Shown: positions 1-10,592 of the stretch, piece after piece
Numbering within the stretch: the first letter of the stretch is position 1
Layout of the letters: each line of letters opens with the position of its first letter
NCBI GenBank assembly: GCA_021292165.1
Contig: JAHFWL010001237.1
Coordinates: 45,070-109,069 of the forward strand
Length of the DNA stretch: 64,000 bases
DNA from: Shinisaurus crocodilurus
Lineage: Eukaryota > Chordata > Lepidosauria > Squamata > Shinisauridae
Reading direction: 5' to 3'
Notes under the pieces: model-generated
What the model was told of the DNA's origin: nothing
Databases searched by the model: none
What the model saw: the letters and a program-made list of their open reading frames with translations, nothing else
Translations under genes and position numbers: made by a program

Positions 1-603
1 TGGGTGGGGTGGGATGGGAAGGCTCCAAATGTTCATATCCATAGAGGCTTCCCCATTTACTTCAAGGTGGAAATGATGACTTGGTCTTCTGTTTGTGAAA
101 TGGCTGGCCATGGAGTCTACCCACAAATGAACTTGCTCCTGGGAAGATATTTCAGCTTGTCATTGTGAGTAGCAAGCCACATCGGGGTTGTACAAGAGAA
201 TCCTTTGAATGGTCTCGGGAGCTATGTTTTCAGTAAAAGCTTCTTTTGAGCCAAATATCCCCTCAAGAAGAGTTCATTTTAGCTTAAAAAAAAACCCCAC
301 AACAACAACATGTGGAGTTTCCTGTTTTATTAATAAATCCAGTTTTTGCATGTTTGACTCATTTTCCCTGAAGTGTGTGCATTTGTGTGTGTCTACAGGT
401 GTAAGGGTGTGTGTAAACTATATTCATGATGACATCTGTTCAGGCATTGTGAGGAACATTGGTAGGTATTTAGAGCCTCTTTAACAAAGTGATAACTTTC
501 CTGAGAGGATGTCAGAGCTCTGGGCATGGAGCTCTGATCAGAGGCATCACCCGAGACAAGGCTGCAGTCTTAAATTATGTATTCTGGTTTGTTTTATTGA
601 TAG
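1..603. other. No recognised feature
   Basis: AT-leaning sequence with a loose TG-rich patch near 376-415. No codon-like frame, repeat family or exon that I recognise. Confidence 0.5.
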
Positions 604-812
604 GGAAAGAATGTAGCTCAGTGGTGGAATGCGTGTTTTGCATGCAGAGGGACCCAGGTCCAATCCCTGGCATCTCTAGTGAAAAGAATCAGGTAGCAGG
701 TGATGTGAAAGACCTCTGCCTGAGACCCTGGAGGTCCACTGCCAGTCAGAGAGGACAATACTGGGCTAGATGCACAAATAGCTTCACCGGGTATAAGGCA
801 GCTTCCTAAGAT
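604..812 (+). mobile_element. tRNA-derived SINE, full-length or nearly so
   Basis: A polymerase III-type SINE. The tRNA-like head has a box A match (TAGCTCAGTGG, 614-624) and a box B match (GGTCCAATCC, 657-666). The body ends with the phrase AAGGCAGCTTCCTA near 797-808. The same family recurs on the minus strand at 17133-17862, 25785-25960 and 36779-37615. It is non-coding and depends on a LINE for movement. Family name not asserted. Confidence 0.8.
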
Positions 813-966
813 GTTTGTTAGTTGTCTCCAGCATTTTGGAGAAGTGGTGTACACACTTAATAAAGCACAACAACAACCTAATGGCATCTTGTAAAATAGA
901 GCAGTGTAACTTTATAGATGGTGATTTCCAGGATCAGAACCATTTGAGTGACTATTGCCTCCCATG

Positions 967-1115
967 ATGACTGTCATGCCCCTGCCCATGGGCAAAGTGT
1001 TATATCTGTTAGTATGTGAGGGGAGGGGGGGAGGGGGAGAGGAGTGTGGAATGTTGGATGTCTGCTGATTGGCTGAGAGAGTGAGAAGGAGGGGTGAAGC
1101 CTGTTACAGAGTCTG

Positions 1116-1146
<31 letters not shown>

Positions 1147-1471
1147 AGAGACGTCTGAGTGGAGTCTAGGGAGAGAGGGGGAGTATTGGGTAGTGCTGTC
1201 TGAGAGAGACAGAGTGAGAGAAAGGGTGTGAGAGAGTGTGAGTTTACAAAGTTTAGAATCCTTTAACCGTATCTATTTCCCTACCCTTGATTGTAAATAA
1301 ATAAACTTGTTTCCTTTTTAAAAATCTAAAAGGAGTGGTCTGAGTTGGTTACCCTGGAGGGGGTTGGTGGCATCAGAGGAGATTAAGAGAGTGTGGAGGT
1401 GGGATTTGACCATAATAAAGCTGAGAGTTCGAATCACAAGGTGGGGGTGAGGGGTGAGGCATCACAATGAC
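967..1471 (+). mobile_element. Solo LTR of an endogenous retrovirus or LTR retrotransposon
   Basis: The LTR body is 972-1466 (495 bp). It starts TGTCATGCC and ends GGCATCACA, nearly perfect terminal inverted repeats of the TG...CA type. It is flanked by an identical 5-bp target duplication, ATGAC, at 967-971 and 1467-1471. Overlapping AATAAA signals lie at 1296-1305 on the plus strand. A reverse CCAAT-like motif (GATTGGCTGA) lies near 1067. No gag, pol or env lies beside it, so it is a solo LTR left by recombination between two LTRs. A 5-bp duplication fits several retrovirus and Gypsy-type lineages, so the family is open. Confidence 0.82.
1115..1143. repeat. (GA)n microsatellite inside the solo LTR
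   Basis: About 14 uninterrupted GA dinucleotides in a purine-rich part of the LTR. Confidence 0.9.
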
Positions 1472-1475
1472 CTAA

Positions 1476-2360
1476 GAACACAAGAAGAGCCATGTTGGAT
1501 CAGACCAAGGGTCCATCTAATTCAGCATTTTGTTCACACAGTGGCCAACGAGCTGCCCACGGGAACCCCACAAACAGGACACAAGTGCAGCAGCACCCTC
1601 CCGCCTAAGTTCCTCAGCAACTGGTGTACATAAGAATACTTCCTCTGATACTGGAGGAAGCATATAGCCATCTGGACTAGTAGCCATTACAGAGCCTTCT
1701 CCTCCATGAATTTGTCCAATCCCCTTTTAAAGCCATTCAAACTGGTGGCCACCACTCCATCTTGTGGAAGCTCCCACTAGTGGTGAATTTCGTACCTTGG
1801 GGGGCTGCCTCACCTCTCCTCTTCTCACAGCCCCCCCGATGCTCGGATCTCCGTGGCACGGAGCGGTTCTCTTCCCACTCTCCGCGCCGCTTGAGCAGCC
1901 ACTGCGTCACTTCCGGCTGGACCCTGCGCCACGGTTTTGGCGTAGAAACCAGGGCAACAGGGCTTAAAACAGCCGTTTTAAGCCCTGTTGCCCTGGTTTC
2001 TACACCAAAACCGCAGCGCAGGGTTCAGCCACCGTGTCGGCGCGCAGGGTCCCGTTGCATCACTTCCGGCCAGCGATGATGTGGCGAGAGCCTGCGCAGC
2101 ACAGCGGCTCGAACAGCGGACCGAGACGGCGGGAAGGTAAGCCCGTGAATATCGGGGGGCTGTGAGCAAGGCCGATTTCAGCCTCACTCCAGCCCCCCGA
2201 TATTCACGGTAACATCCCTAGCTCCCACCAATCAGCTTCATGGGATGACCCCATTGGGTTCTAGTATTATGACAGAGTAAGAAAAATGTCTCCCTATCTA
2301 CTTTCTCCACACCATGCATAATTTTGTACACCTCTATCATGTCTCCCCTTACTTAGTTTT
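1476..2360 (-). mobile_element. CR1-type LINE, 3' part, antisense, split by a hAT element
   Basis: Read on the minus strand, this encodes the end of a CR1 ORF2 (around 2224-2360) and the following 3' region, which ends with a phrase close to GGATCCAACATGGCTCTTC near 1490. The same segment occurs at 36091-36470 and 51868-53060 on the minus strand, and at 29605-29945 and 57381-57724 on the plus strand. A hAT element at 1778-2220 interrupts it, and about 80 bp of CR1 is missing at the junction relative to the other copies. Non-functional. Confidence 0.75.
1778..2220. mobile_element. hAT-type foldback element with perfect 8-bp target duplication
   Basis: This 443-bp insertion in the CR1 is flanked by GCTCCCAC at 1770-1777 and 2221-2228. 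Its ends are TAGTGGTG and the reverse complement of TAGGGATG. The centre is a strong inverted repeat (roughly 1928-1970 against 1976-2022, axis near 1973) in which GTTGCCCTGGTTTCTAC is shared by both arms. It is GC- and CpG-rich, unlike its surroundings. The 8-bp duplication and end motif point to the hAT superfamily. No transposase is present, so it is non-autonomous. Similar foldbacks: 32761-33091, 48915-49738, 52020-52446. Confidence 0.8.
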
Positions 2361-2597
2361 CATTGACTGTGGGTGGGATCACCACTGATCTACATTGGGA
2401 ACCCCAGCCAGAAAGGGCTGGTATAAGTTTAACACTGCAGACCACTACTAGATATTCTTTCTTTCTTGCACTGGTACGGTAATACCTTGGATTGCAAGTA
2501 ACTTGGTCTGAGAACGTTTTGCAAGACAAGCAAATTTTTTAAAAATAAATTTTGACTTGATAAACAAGCGAGTCTTGCAATACATTGTGGCTGGCTG
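2361..2597. other. Possible old DNA transposon fragment
   Basis: The phrases GCAAGTAACTTGGTCTG and TTGCAAGACAAGC, with the near-inverse GCGAGTCTTGCAATAC at 2569-2584, resemble ancient mariner/Tigger-like MITEs. Family not established. Confidence 0.3.
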
Positions 2598-2672
2598 GAG
2601 GTCACCCAGTGAGCTGCATGGCTGGGTGAAGATTTGAACCTTTGTCTCCGTAGTTGAGGCTGTGTCTTTCTG
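2598..2672 (-). repeat. Squamate-type tRNA SINE, 5' fragment, antisense
   Basis: The minus strand matches the first half of the SINE at 12922-13165: the box B region TTCAAATC, then the CAGCCATG, CTCACTGGGTGAC phrase. Only the head survives. Confidence 0.55.
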
Positions 2673-2681
2673 CTCTTAGAG

Positions 2682-2811
2682 CAGTGTTCTCCAACCTTGG
2701 GTCCTCAGATGCTTTTGGCCTACAACTCCCAGCATGCCCCAGCCAGCTGGCTGGGGCATGCTGGGAGTTGTAGGCCAAAAACATCTGGGGACCCAAGGTT
2801 GGAGAACACTG
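2682..2811. mobile_element. hAT-type foldback MITE (CAGTGTTCTCC family)
   Basis: A 130-bp element that is almost entirely one inverted repeat. Each arm runs from CAGTGTTCTCCAACCTTGGG to CAGCATGCCCCAGCCAGC, and the arms meet at 2745-2750. Flanks TCTTAGAG (2674-2681) and TCTTAGAA (2812-2819) form a 7/8 target duplication. Other copies: 34191-34332, 50252-50384, 61670-62967, with half copies at 22683 and 47711. Confidence 0.82.
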
Positions 2812-2914
2812 TCTTAGAACAACACTCAAATGTCTGCACCATATTAGCTCTCCTATACGTGTGGAATCACCATTGTTGTGTCCCCTCAGCACCATAGTTT
2901 ATATAAACCATTTA

Positions 2915-3330
2915 GGGTGCAATCCTATGGCTGGTAAATGCTGTCCGGCCAGCCATAGGAGAAGTTGGAGTCCCTGCTGTGACCTTGTAAAAGCCCTCTG
3001 AGGTAGCAGCGGGGATTCTGACCTCGGAGGGCCCTCCCTCCAACCTCACAGCAGGCACAGTTCTTTCCGTTCCAGCTGCAGTTCCAAAGATGGAAGACTA
3101 TCTTTGAAGCAGACACTGGGGGGGGGGGGAGGGAAGGAGCGAGACACGGCCGGCCTCCAAAGGATCCAGGTGGTGCCTCAGCCCCTCCTCCTCGCAAGGA
3201 GGGGAAAACATATGTCTAAATGCCTTGGAGGGCGAGGGGAGTGCAGAGGCAATCCTAGCCTCTGTGCTTCTCCTGCCTTCCATTGGATGCCTATAATCCT
3301 CCCAGTTCAGAGGGTTACGGGCAGCCACAT
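2915..3330. mobile_element. Possible Harbinger-like MITE, one end only
   Basis: The end GGGTGCAATCCTATG at 2915 follows TTA (2912-2914), as in the well-formed copy at 56862-56984. A matching right end is not clear. A G-tract lies at about 3118-3130. Confidence 0.4.
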
Positions 3331-4329
3331 TGGATGGCGCTGTTAGACAATTTATTAGAGAAATTTAGCTTACTCATTTTACAGGAGGATAAAGTGAGGT
3401 TGGATGATGGTCTTCTCATGATCCACATAACTGGCTCAGCTGAAATGAAAACTCTGAGTTTTAGTCTCTCAAGTCACATGAACTTCACTGTTACCTAGAA
3501 AACCCTTTCTTGGCAGGAAATAGTGAGTATCAGAAGTTAGGGCCGAGGGTTAAGCTTGCTGGATCAAATGTTTTCTTGGTAGGTCCTCTAGAATAAAAAA
3601 ATGAGAGGCATTGGACAAATTAACAAATGACTCTGCGAGCTATAATTCCAGCCACGGCACTTATTTTGTCTGTGACAAATTTATTTCTTTTCACCAACCA
3701 TGATTGATAAATGTATGTGACTCAAGACTTTAAAAAAAAGTCACTACAAGCAGGAGTTCTTGAAGGTCAGGTGGCTTTAAAGAGACATGTTTTCCTGCCA
3801 GCTTGCTTGGTAAGGTCAAGACTTTTTTGGGTGCCATAAAAATGTAGAAAGCAATTAAATTCACCTCATACCATGAACTACTTGACCCCTTCCCCCCCTT
3901 CAGTTGCCTGTAGCCACTCTTTTGAAGAGCTGACATTTGGTACGGATTGCAATGCACTGCCCAGCTTTTTAATAACTGTTAGAAATAGATATTTCATAGA
4001 TGTATGACTTTCTTATATATTTGTCTAATTTTAAAAAATGCCATTCAGATAATAAATAAATCGTTCAGCATTAAAATAAGCATAAGAAATAGATACCAAA
4101 AACACTACTGGAATGGCAAATTAGCAACATTTTCCCTGGGGTGTCATTTACTGTGATGAGTAGAGACAGAGATTAATTTTGTCATGTTGCCAGAGGTCTG
4201 AGGTTCAGCTGGGGACCAGGAAACAGAGGAATTATTGGCTGTCAACAAGCTACCCCTTGACTCCAGCCATCCTTATTCACATGAGGGAGAGGAACGTACT
4301 CAAAAGAACAGCATAAATCTATCAGTCAG
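3331..4329. other. No recognised feature
   Basis: AT-rich, apparently single-copy sequence without SINE, LINE or MITE ends that I recognise. Reading frames here are under 80 codons and resemble nothing known to me. Confidence 0.5.
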
Positions 4330-6180
4330 TTGAGTTTTCAGTCATCTCTGTGGTGTAAACCACAAGGCAGGTTTGGGGGCACATCTGCAGTCATCAATTT
4401 TATTCTCTGCAGTTGCTTATCAAATGCATTGCAGATGTTCCATGGACCTTGTGTTCTATCCTTCAGAGTATTTCCTGTTGAGTCGGTAGTGAGAGTGGTG
4501 AATGCTTCCTTGTGGGAAGGTGTGGTCCCAGAAAATTTGAGATAGGCAGCAGTGAAGCCTATATTGGGAAAAAACATAACCTTAATCCCACCGTATTGGA
4601 GAATTTCAGGCCAATCTCTTAAGATTCCATTTTTAGGCAAGGTGCTTCAGTACATGGTGTCCCCTCAGCTCCAAGTTCTTCTGGATTATACGGATTATTT
4701 AGTTCCATTTTAATTCAGCTGTAGACCTGGTTTTGTGATGGAAATAGGCTTGGCCACCTTGGTGGATGATCCACACTGGGAACAGGACAGGGAGAGTACA
4801 TCTCTGTTGGTTCTGTTGGACCTCAGTGGCTTTCGATACCACCAACTATGGTATCTGTCTGGACTGGCTTGCTAGCTGAGATGGGAGTTGGTGACATAGT
4901 GTAGTGTTACAGTAGCTCCAATTCTTCTTGGGGGAACAGTTCTGGAAGGTGGTGCTGGGGGACTCCTGTTCAACACCTTGGTTATTATTCTATTGGGGCC
5001 CCTGGGTAGCATCTTGTCCTCTATGCTGTTTAATATCTACATGAAACCATTGGGAGAGGTCATTTGAAGCTTTAGAGTTCAGTTTGGTATGCCAAGGACT
5101 CCCAATTCTCTCTCCTTTCCATCTAATTCTAGGGAGACTGTATTGAACCAATGCCTGGATGAGGGCAAAACAAATTGAAGCTTAATCCAGATAAGATGGA
5201 GGTACTCCTAGTTACTAGAGCTGACCCAGGAACAGGGGTTCAACCAATGTTGGATGGAGTAGTATTCTGGAGCCAACTTTGGGGGTTCTTCTGGACCTAG
5301 CATTGATCTTGGATGCTCAGGTATTGGATATGGCCAGGAGTTCCTTTACCCAGCTTGGGCTGAAGCGCTAACTATGACCCATTCCTGAAGACTGCAGATT
5401 TGGACAGGGTGACACATATCTTAATTACCTCACATCTGGATTACTGCAGTGTGCTCGATATAGGGCTGTCTGGAAACCACATTTGGTCCAGAATGCTATG
5501 GAAAGCTGTTAACAGGGGCCACACAGTGAGCATGTGACTCCTGTATTGAAACAGCTAGACTAGTTTCCAATTTGTTTCCAGGCACAATTCAAAGTGCTGG
5601 TGATGAACTTTAGACCCCTTTAGGGTTTGAGAAAGGAATATTGGAAGGAACACCTTCTCCTGTATGAACCTCCTTGCCTACTGTGATCATCATCAGAAGC
5701 CCTCCTATGTGTCCCATTGTCCTCAAGGCCAGGGAGAGATCCTGTTCTGTGTCTGTGTCCAGGCTCTGCAACTCCATCCCTCGGGAGGCTCATTTTGGCC
5801 TCTCTCTGATGGCTTTCTGTAGGATGGTCAAAAAACCTTCCTTTTGGGGAAGTCTTTATGGCCATAAATGATTTCCCCCCTTTTGAAGTACTTTTAACTG
5901 CTGTGGTTAAATTAAGTGTTTTGTTTTTTTAATGGTGGTGTTTCTGTTGTGTGTTTTTTTAAACCTATGTTTCTCTCTCTCTGCTTTTTCAGTGTTTTAT
6001 GGCTGCTTTATTGTATTTATTGTTATCAAACTGTTCTTTAAAATTGTTGAGTTATTGTTTTAACATGTTCCTAGCTGCTTCGGTCTCACTGAGAAAAGGC
6101 AGGGAATAACATGCCCCTGAGTGCCATTTTTGGCAGAAAGGAGGGATATAAATGTAATAAGTAAATAATTAATAAATACA
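4330..6180 (+). mobile_element. L2-type LINE, degenerate
   Basis: Conceptual translation, with many frame changes and stops, gives reverse transcriptase phrases: FRPIS near 4605, LDLS..FDT near 4830, and the segment before the YCN-type region near 5430. The 3' part (from about 5880) is the T-rich L2-like tail, ending in GGAGGGATATAAATGTAATAA and A-rich sequence around 6135-6180. It matches the ends at 21890 and 39400 in style. Clearly dead. Confidence 0.7.
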
Positions 6181-6552
6181 TAAAATAAAATAAAATGTTT
6201 AAATAAATAATTAGTAGGCAAGGCAGCAGGACTGCAGATTGACTCCATGACTGCAGGTTTAGCTCTGACCAGATTTAACCCTGACCTGACCAGGTGGGCT
6301 GTGTTTGCCAGGGGTAGAAGGTAGTTGGGTTGCATTCACTAGGCAACATCCTAGCATTGCACCTCAGCTATCTCTAGGTGAGCCAAAGCAATGAAGAATA
6401 CAGCCCTGAAGGGACAGCTGTGGAGAGTGGAGGGATGTGAGGGTGGAACTGGGCTCCTTGTCATGTCACCTAGATATTGGGATCTGACCATCCCCCTTCC
6501 TGATAGCCAAGGTTCTGCCTTTTAGCTTGCTAGCCAGCTTCAGCTTCAGCCC
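6181..6552. other. No recognised feature
   Basis: Starts in the A-rich tail of the L2 copy. The rest has no repeat end or coding pattern that I recognise. Confidence 0.45.
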
Positions 6553-7080
6553 TAGGGTGGGCAGGTGTTCTATTTTACAGAGGACAGTCCTCTATTTCAA
6601 GGGCTTCCAGAGGACAGTCCTCTCTTTGAAGGTGCCGTCTATTTGAAAGGCTGTCCTTCCCAATTCTGTGTAAAGATAAAGTACCAAAAGAACTGTTGCC
6701 CATCAACAGCACCTGGACAGCAGACTGGCAGGCACACAAGGTCGCCTGGTCACAGTCTTCCACAGTATGGCGAGATTTATTTATTTATTTACTTATTATA
6801 TTTTTACCCCGCCTTTTTTTCCTGCAAGGAACCCAAGGCGGCTTTCCTCCTCCCCCTCCTCCTCCTCCTCCTCCTCCTCCTCCTCCTCCTCCTCTTCCTC
6901 TCCATTTTATCCTCACAGTACCTTATTTCTATTTAAATGATGATCGCTATTTCTAAATGCGCACCTATACCTGTAAATTAGCATATGCAAACGTTATGCA
7001 AATGATAGCCCTCCTTTGCTGGTGGTGCTTCTTGGTCCTTTGGCAATTTTTGGCAATTCATATGCGGCCATCCTAGCTAC
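6553..7080 (+). repeat. Dispersed repeat, copy 1, with a later SINE insertion
   Basis: Shares two blocks with 47028-47423 in the opposite orientation. One is rich in the self-complementary motif GAGGACAGTCCTC (6580-6650). The other is an AT-rich block containing GCACCTATAC and GTTATGCAAAT (6940-7010). A SINE tail with (CTC)n sits between them. Superfamily unknown; the palindromic motif and dispersal suggest a DNA element. Confidence 0.6.
6777..6895 (-). repeat. SINE 3' end, antisense, with (CTC)n tract
   Basis: The minus strand reads GCCGCCTTGGGTTCCTTGCAGG and on to the A-rich tail, as at the end of the SINE at 12922-13165. It is preceded by about 14 GAG/CTC triplets (6850-6893). Confidence 0.75.
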
Positions 7081-7224
7081 AGGCTACAGAGGGCAAGGTG
7101 TAAGGGGAAAAGCAGCTGCCTTCCATCAGTAGCTAAAAATAAAATGTCAAGTCTATCGTTTTCTTTGCATCTTTCTTTTTGGAAAGGAGGGATAATGTGA
7201 TGCCCTTACAAAACTTGCAAGGAT

Positions 7225-7236
7225 GGCAGCAGCAGC

Positions 7237-7279
<43 letters not shown>
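7225..7279. repeat. (CAG)n trinucleotide repeat
   Basis: About 18 CAG units with one TAG interruption. No coding frame around it is supported. Confidence 0.95.
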
Positions 7280-8259
7280 CATTGAGCTTCTGTAATAAAT
7301 GGTGCCATTTGAATGTTTTGCCTTTCCCAAATTCTTGTTTACTGCAGTCTGTGAGGGGAGGGGAACACCATGCAGTTCAGCGAATGGGCTGATGGTGTCA
7401 TCCCATTACCGCAGTAGGGAGATGGTGCACTGCGTGTTTCTGTTCAAGCATTTAATACATTCTTCTGTAATTTTTGTCTCGGAAGTAATGAGGCCTGACA
7501 GCTTAGGCTTGCGCATGATAACAATCCCACACTGGTATCTTTTAAATTCTTCATTGCCAAATTCATAAAGGACGAAATGACTCCCTCCGCCACTCCCTCC
7601 TCCCCTCCCCAAATGACAGTAAACATGCTTCATTTTATAAGACATCGTGGTTAACAACCTGAAACAATGAAGAAGAGCTTTTTGTTTTGTTTTGCTTTAA
7701 AGGAAAAAAAAATAGAGCTACAGCTAAACTAATTTGTGCTATAGGAAAACAAAAACAAAAAAACTGCTGATCTGAATATTAAGCCAGTTTTGTAAAATTG
7801 CAGGAAAACATATATGCCCCAATTTTCATAACCCGCAGCTTTTTGAAACAAGCAAAAAACAAACAAAACCCATGCCTCTTGTTTTCCCTGAGCACTTGAT
7901 CATGAAACATAGAGAAATGGTGGTGGCATTTTTCTCTCTCCAATGGGCCATGTGCTATGCTGCTTTTTGCAGGTGTAGGCCAAGGAACAGGCACCTATTT
8001 AAGTCTCCTATTGTCAGCTCTTTAATGTCTTACTACCACTGTTACCATGACTACCATGGTTATCCTCAGCTGGGGTGAGATAGACCACCTCAGGCTGCAG
8101 ACGGAAGGCAATTGTCAATTATCAAGATGATTATTGCATTTTCATTGTGGGAGGGAGGATGTCCCATTTGGATTTTCTGCTTCAGGTACCCAAATTTCCG
8201 GTCACTTATTTAATGCTACCAGTGTGCTAAGTGTTGCACACCTCACAAAAAGACAAACT
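7280..8259. other. No recognised feature
   Basis: Apparently single-copy. Frames up to about 89 codons (7299-7568) resemble no protein known to me. Ends at the left target duplication of the L1 insertion. Confidence 0.5.
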
Positions 8260-8681
8260 AAGACTTACTTCCAGGTGGGAAATGGAAAGGTCCAGCAGTG
8301 CCTACGACAGAAGAATGGTTGGTCAAGATGCTGGAGCTGGCAGAGATGGCCAAACTCACATCATTAATCAGAGAAAGGACAACATCCATGTTTATTATTG
8401 AGTGGAAACCTCTAATTGACTTTTTGCAGAGACTGGAAAATAATGATTTGTTTGTTTGTGGATTTATGGAATAATAAGTGAATTTGGGACAATGGGAAGA
8501 AAGAGATTTCTCATTCTGATTATCGAGTAAGAAAAATTATTGTTACCTATATTTGTTGTAGAAGAAAATCGGAGGTCTATTTTGTTTTGTTAATTGTTAC
8601 ATGTTTGATATTATGTGTTTGTTTTATATAGAAATAATAAAAAAAATTAAACATGAAAAAAAAAGACTTACTTCCAGGTGG
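8260..8681 (+). mobile_element. L1-type LINE, severely 5'-truncated, with 19-bp target duplications
   Basis: The insertion is 8279-8662, flanked by two identical 19-bp copies of AAGACTTACTTCCAGGTGG (8260-8278 and 8663-8681). Its left part translates to an L1 ORF2 C-terminal phrase (LELAEMAKLTSLIRE, then EWKPLIDFL), followed by a short 3' UTR and an A-rich end (8638-8662). Length and target duplication fit target-primed reverse transcription with truncation. It cannot move by itself. Confidence 0.78.
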
Positions 8682-9081
8682 AAATATTGAGGTGGGTATT
8701 GAATATTCTCCTCAGGTTGGAGGGGCGGGGGCAGAAGATGGAAGGCATGAGCACAAGCTGGAGCATTTATTTTACAATAACTGATTTCCCATTTTTTAAA
8801 ATATGAAACCCAGCAGTTACCCTGGCTTGAGCCTTAAGTGAAATACATAGGTTCCTTTGTTAGGGAGAGAACAACAGTGAAGAAAAACAAGGCAGTTTTT
8901 ATATTAGCAAAACTAGTGTTTAATTTTAGGAGGTGCTGTAGCTAAAGAAGTCAACGTTAGCCGAATTCGGAAGGATAAGCTAGTGGCTGGTGGCAGTGTA
9001 ACCTAGAAGGATAAAGTCCCATGTTCAGCTAGTAGAAAATCCTTTCCCTCCTGTTTTAGGATCTTGCTCCTGATCAACAAA
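8682..9081. other. No recognised feature
   Basis: No repeat end or coding pattern seen. Confidence 0.45.
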
Positions 9082-9545
9082 GGGCACAATCCTATGTTGT
9101 CCGCCCTTGATGCACGTGAGCCTCCAAACACTGAGGTTTTTGCATGCATCCAATGCAGGTGCAAGGTGTGGCGGCGATTTCCACCGCCCTGCACCTCACA
9201 TCCTGTATTCATCTAGATGGCTGTTTTCGGCCATCTAGGTGAAGCGCTGTGGAGGGGGAGGGAAGGAGGCTGGGGTGGCATTTGGATACGGCATAAGCCA
9301 TTGTCCCCCGTCTCCTCCCCTCCCCCGGCACACCCTTTTAACCCTCTCCAAGGTTGATTTCCGACCTCGGAGAGGCAGCAAGGGGTTCTGTTTGTGCTGG
9401 CTGGCTGCGAGGGGGCCAGGGCAGGGGCACCGTATTCGGAGTCCCAGCTCTGCAGTCAGAGGACCACAGAGGACCTCAGAGCTGGGACTCCGAATAATCC
9501 TATGGCTCCCCCAGACAACGTTGGGAGGCCATAGGATTGCGCTCT
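9082..9545. mobile_element. Harbinger-like MITE, 464 bp
   Basis: Terminal inverted repeats GGGCACAATCCTATG (left) and GAGCGCAATCCTATG (reverse complement of the right end). TAA follows the right end at 9545-9547, AAA precedes the left. An internal inverted repeat pairs CGGAGTCCCAGCTCTG (9436-9453) with its complement at 9477-9494. No transposase. Confidence 0.65.
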
Positions 9546-9607
9546 AAATTAGTTATTCTCCAAGGCACAGGAAAAACAAGGGCAGCCATGTTGGTCCATA
9601 AAAGCAA

Positions 9608-9855
9608 AGGCAGCCATGTTGGTGTAATGGTTAGAGTGTTGGACTGGGACTCAAGAGATCCAGGCTCTAGTCCCCACTCATACATGAAGCCTGCTGGATG
9701 ACTTTGGGCCAGTCACTGACTCTCAGCCTAACCTACCTCACAGGGTTGTTGTGGGGATAAAATGGAGAGGAGGATGAGGATGAGGATCATGTAAGCCACC
9801 CTGGGTTACTTGGGGGGGGGGGAAGGCAGGATATAAATGTAACAATAAATATGAA
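9608..9855 (+). mobile_element. Squamate-type tRNA SINE
   Basis: The head contains TGGTGTAATGGTTAGAGTGT, then the block CCAGTCACTGACTCTCAGCC and CACAGGGTTGTTGTGG. It ends ATATAAATGTAACAATAAAT. Same family as 12922-13165 and 57824-58058. A short direct repeat (GAGGATGAGGAT) lies near 9770. Confidence 0.82.
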
Positions 9856-10592
9856 GAAAAAAATCAAAATCCACAGTAGGACAATACCCTTAGTAGGACC
9901 AACCAAAATGTCATAAAACAATGAGCAAGCATTTAAGTTCTCGAGAACTCATAATTAGGCTGGATGTTAAGCAAGGTGGTGCTGGGGAATCACAGAAGAA
10001 TGGAAGTAATTTGTTCACCTAGTAGTGAGATTTCCCTGTGATAATAATTGTGCTACCTCACCCTCAGGGATGGAATTTTCCTTTGAAGCTTTTCCAGTGG
10101 GCATTCAGTGCAAGCAACAATATACAGATTCCAGATTAATGGCATTGGGCGAGATTCACAGAAAGATCCTTTGCATCCTGAATCCATATTTGCTTCTCAA
10201 CTCCTCTTCCAATCAGTTTGTATCAATGTATACGCATGCACATTTTTTTTGGGTTCCTTTTCAGCACTCAAATGGATTGAGTCCTTAATTATTTGCATAT
10301 GAAATTCTTTGTAAGTTTTGCATTAAATATGGAAGCAATTGAACTGGAAATATGATGAACTAGGTGTGAAGCATTTGTGGAGAAAAATGAGGTATTTTAT
10401 TATAAAGAATAAAGGAAAATAAAACTTGATGATTAATAATAACCATAACCATAAAACTATCAATTGGTTAAGAGTCTCTTAGTCTTATGATTAATAGTTC
10501 ACTCAAAATCCTAATGGAATGCTCTGTGAAATTAATCTTGAGAAAGATTTAATGCCAACGATGAACTGCTGCTGAAATGGCCCCCAGGATAA
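9856..10592. other. No recognised feature
   Basis: AT-rich, no repeat end seen. It runs up to the truncated 5' end of the LINE. Confidence 0.45.

Noticed and set aside
604..690. tRNA gene
   Set aside because: Box A and B are present, but no cloverleaf closes and a SINE body follows.
1762..2187. Frames in the CpG-rich block as a gene with CpG island
   Set aside because: The block is a hAT foldback with perfect target duplication; the frames read its palindrome on both strands.
6850..6893. Polyproline coding sequence from CCT triplets
   Set aside because: The tract is a microsatellite at the end of an antisense SINE.
7225..7279. CRISPR array or satellite
   Set aside because: Simple triplet repeat without spacers.
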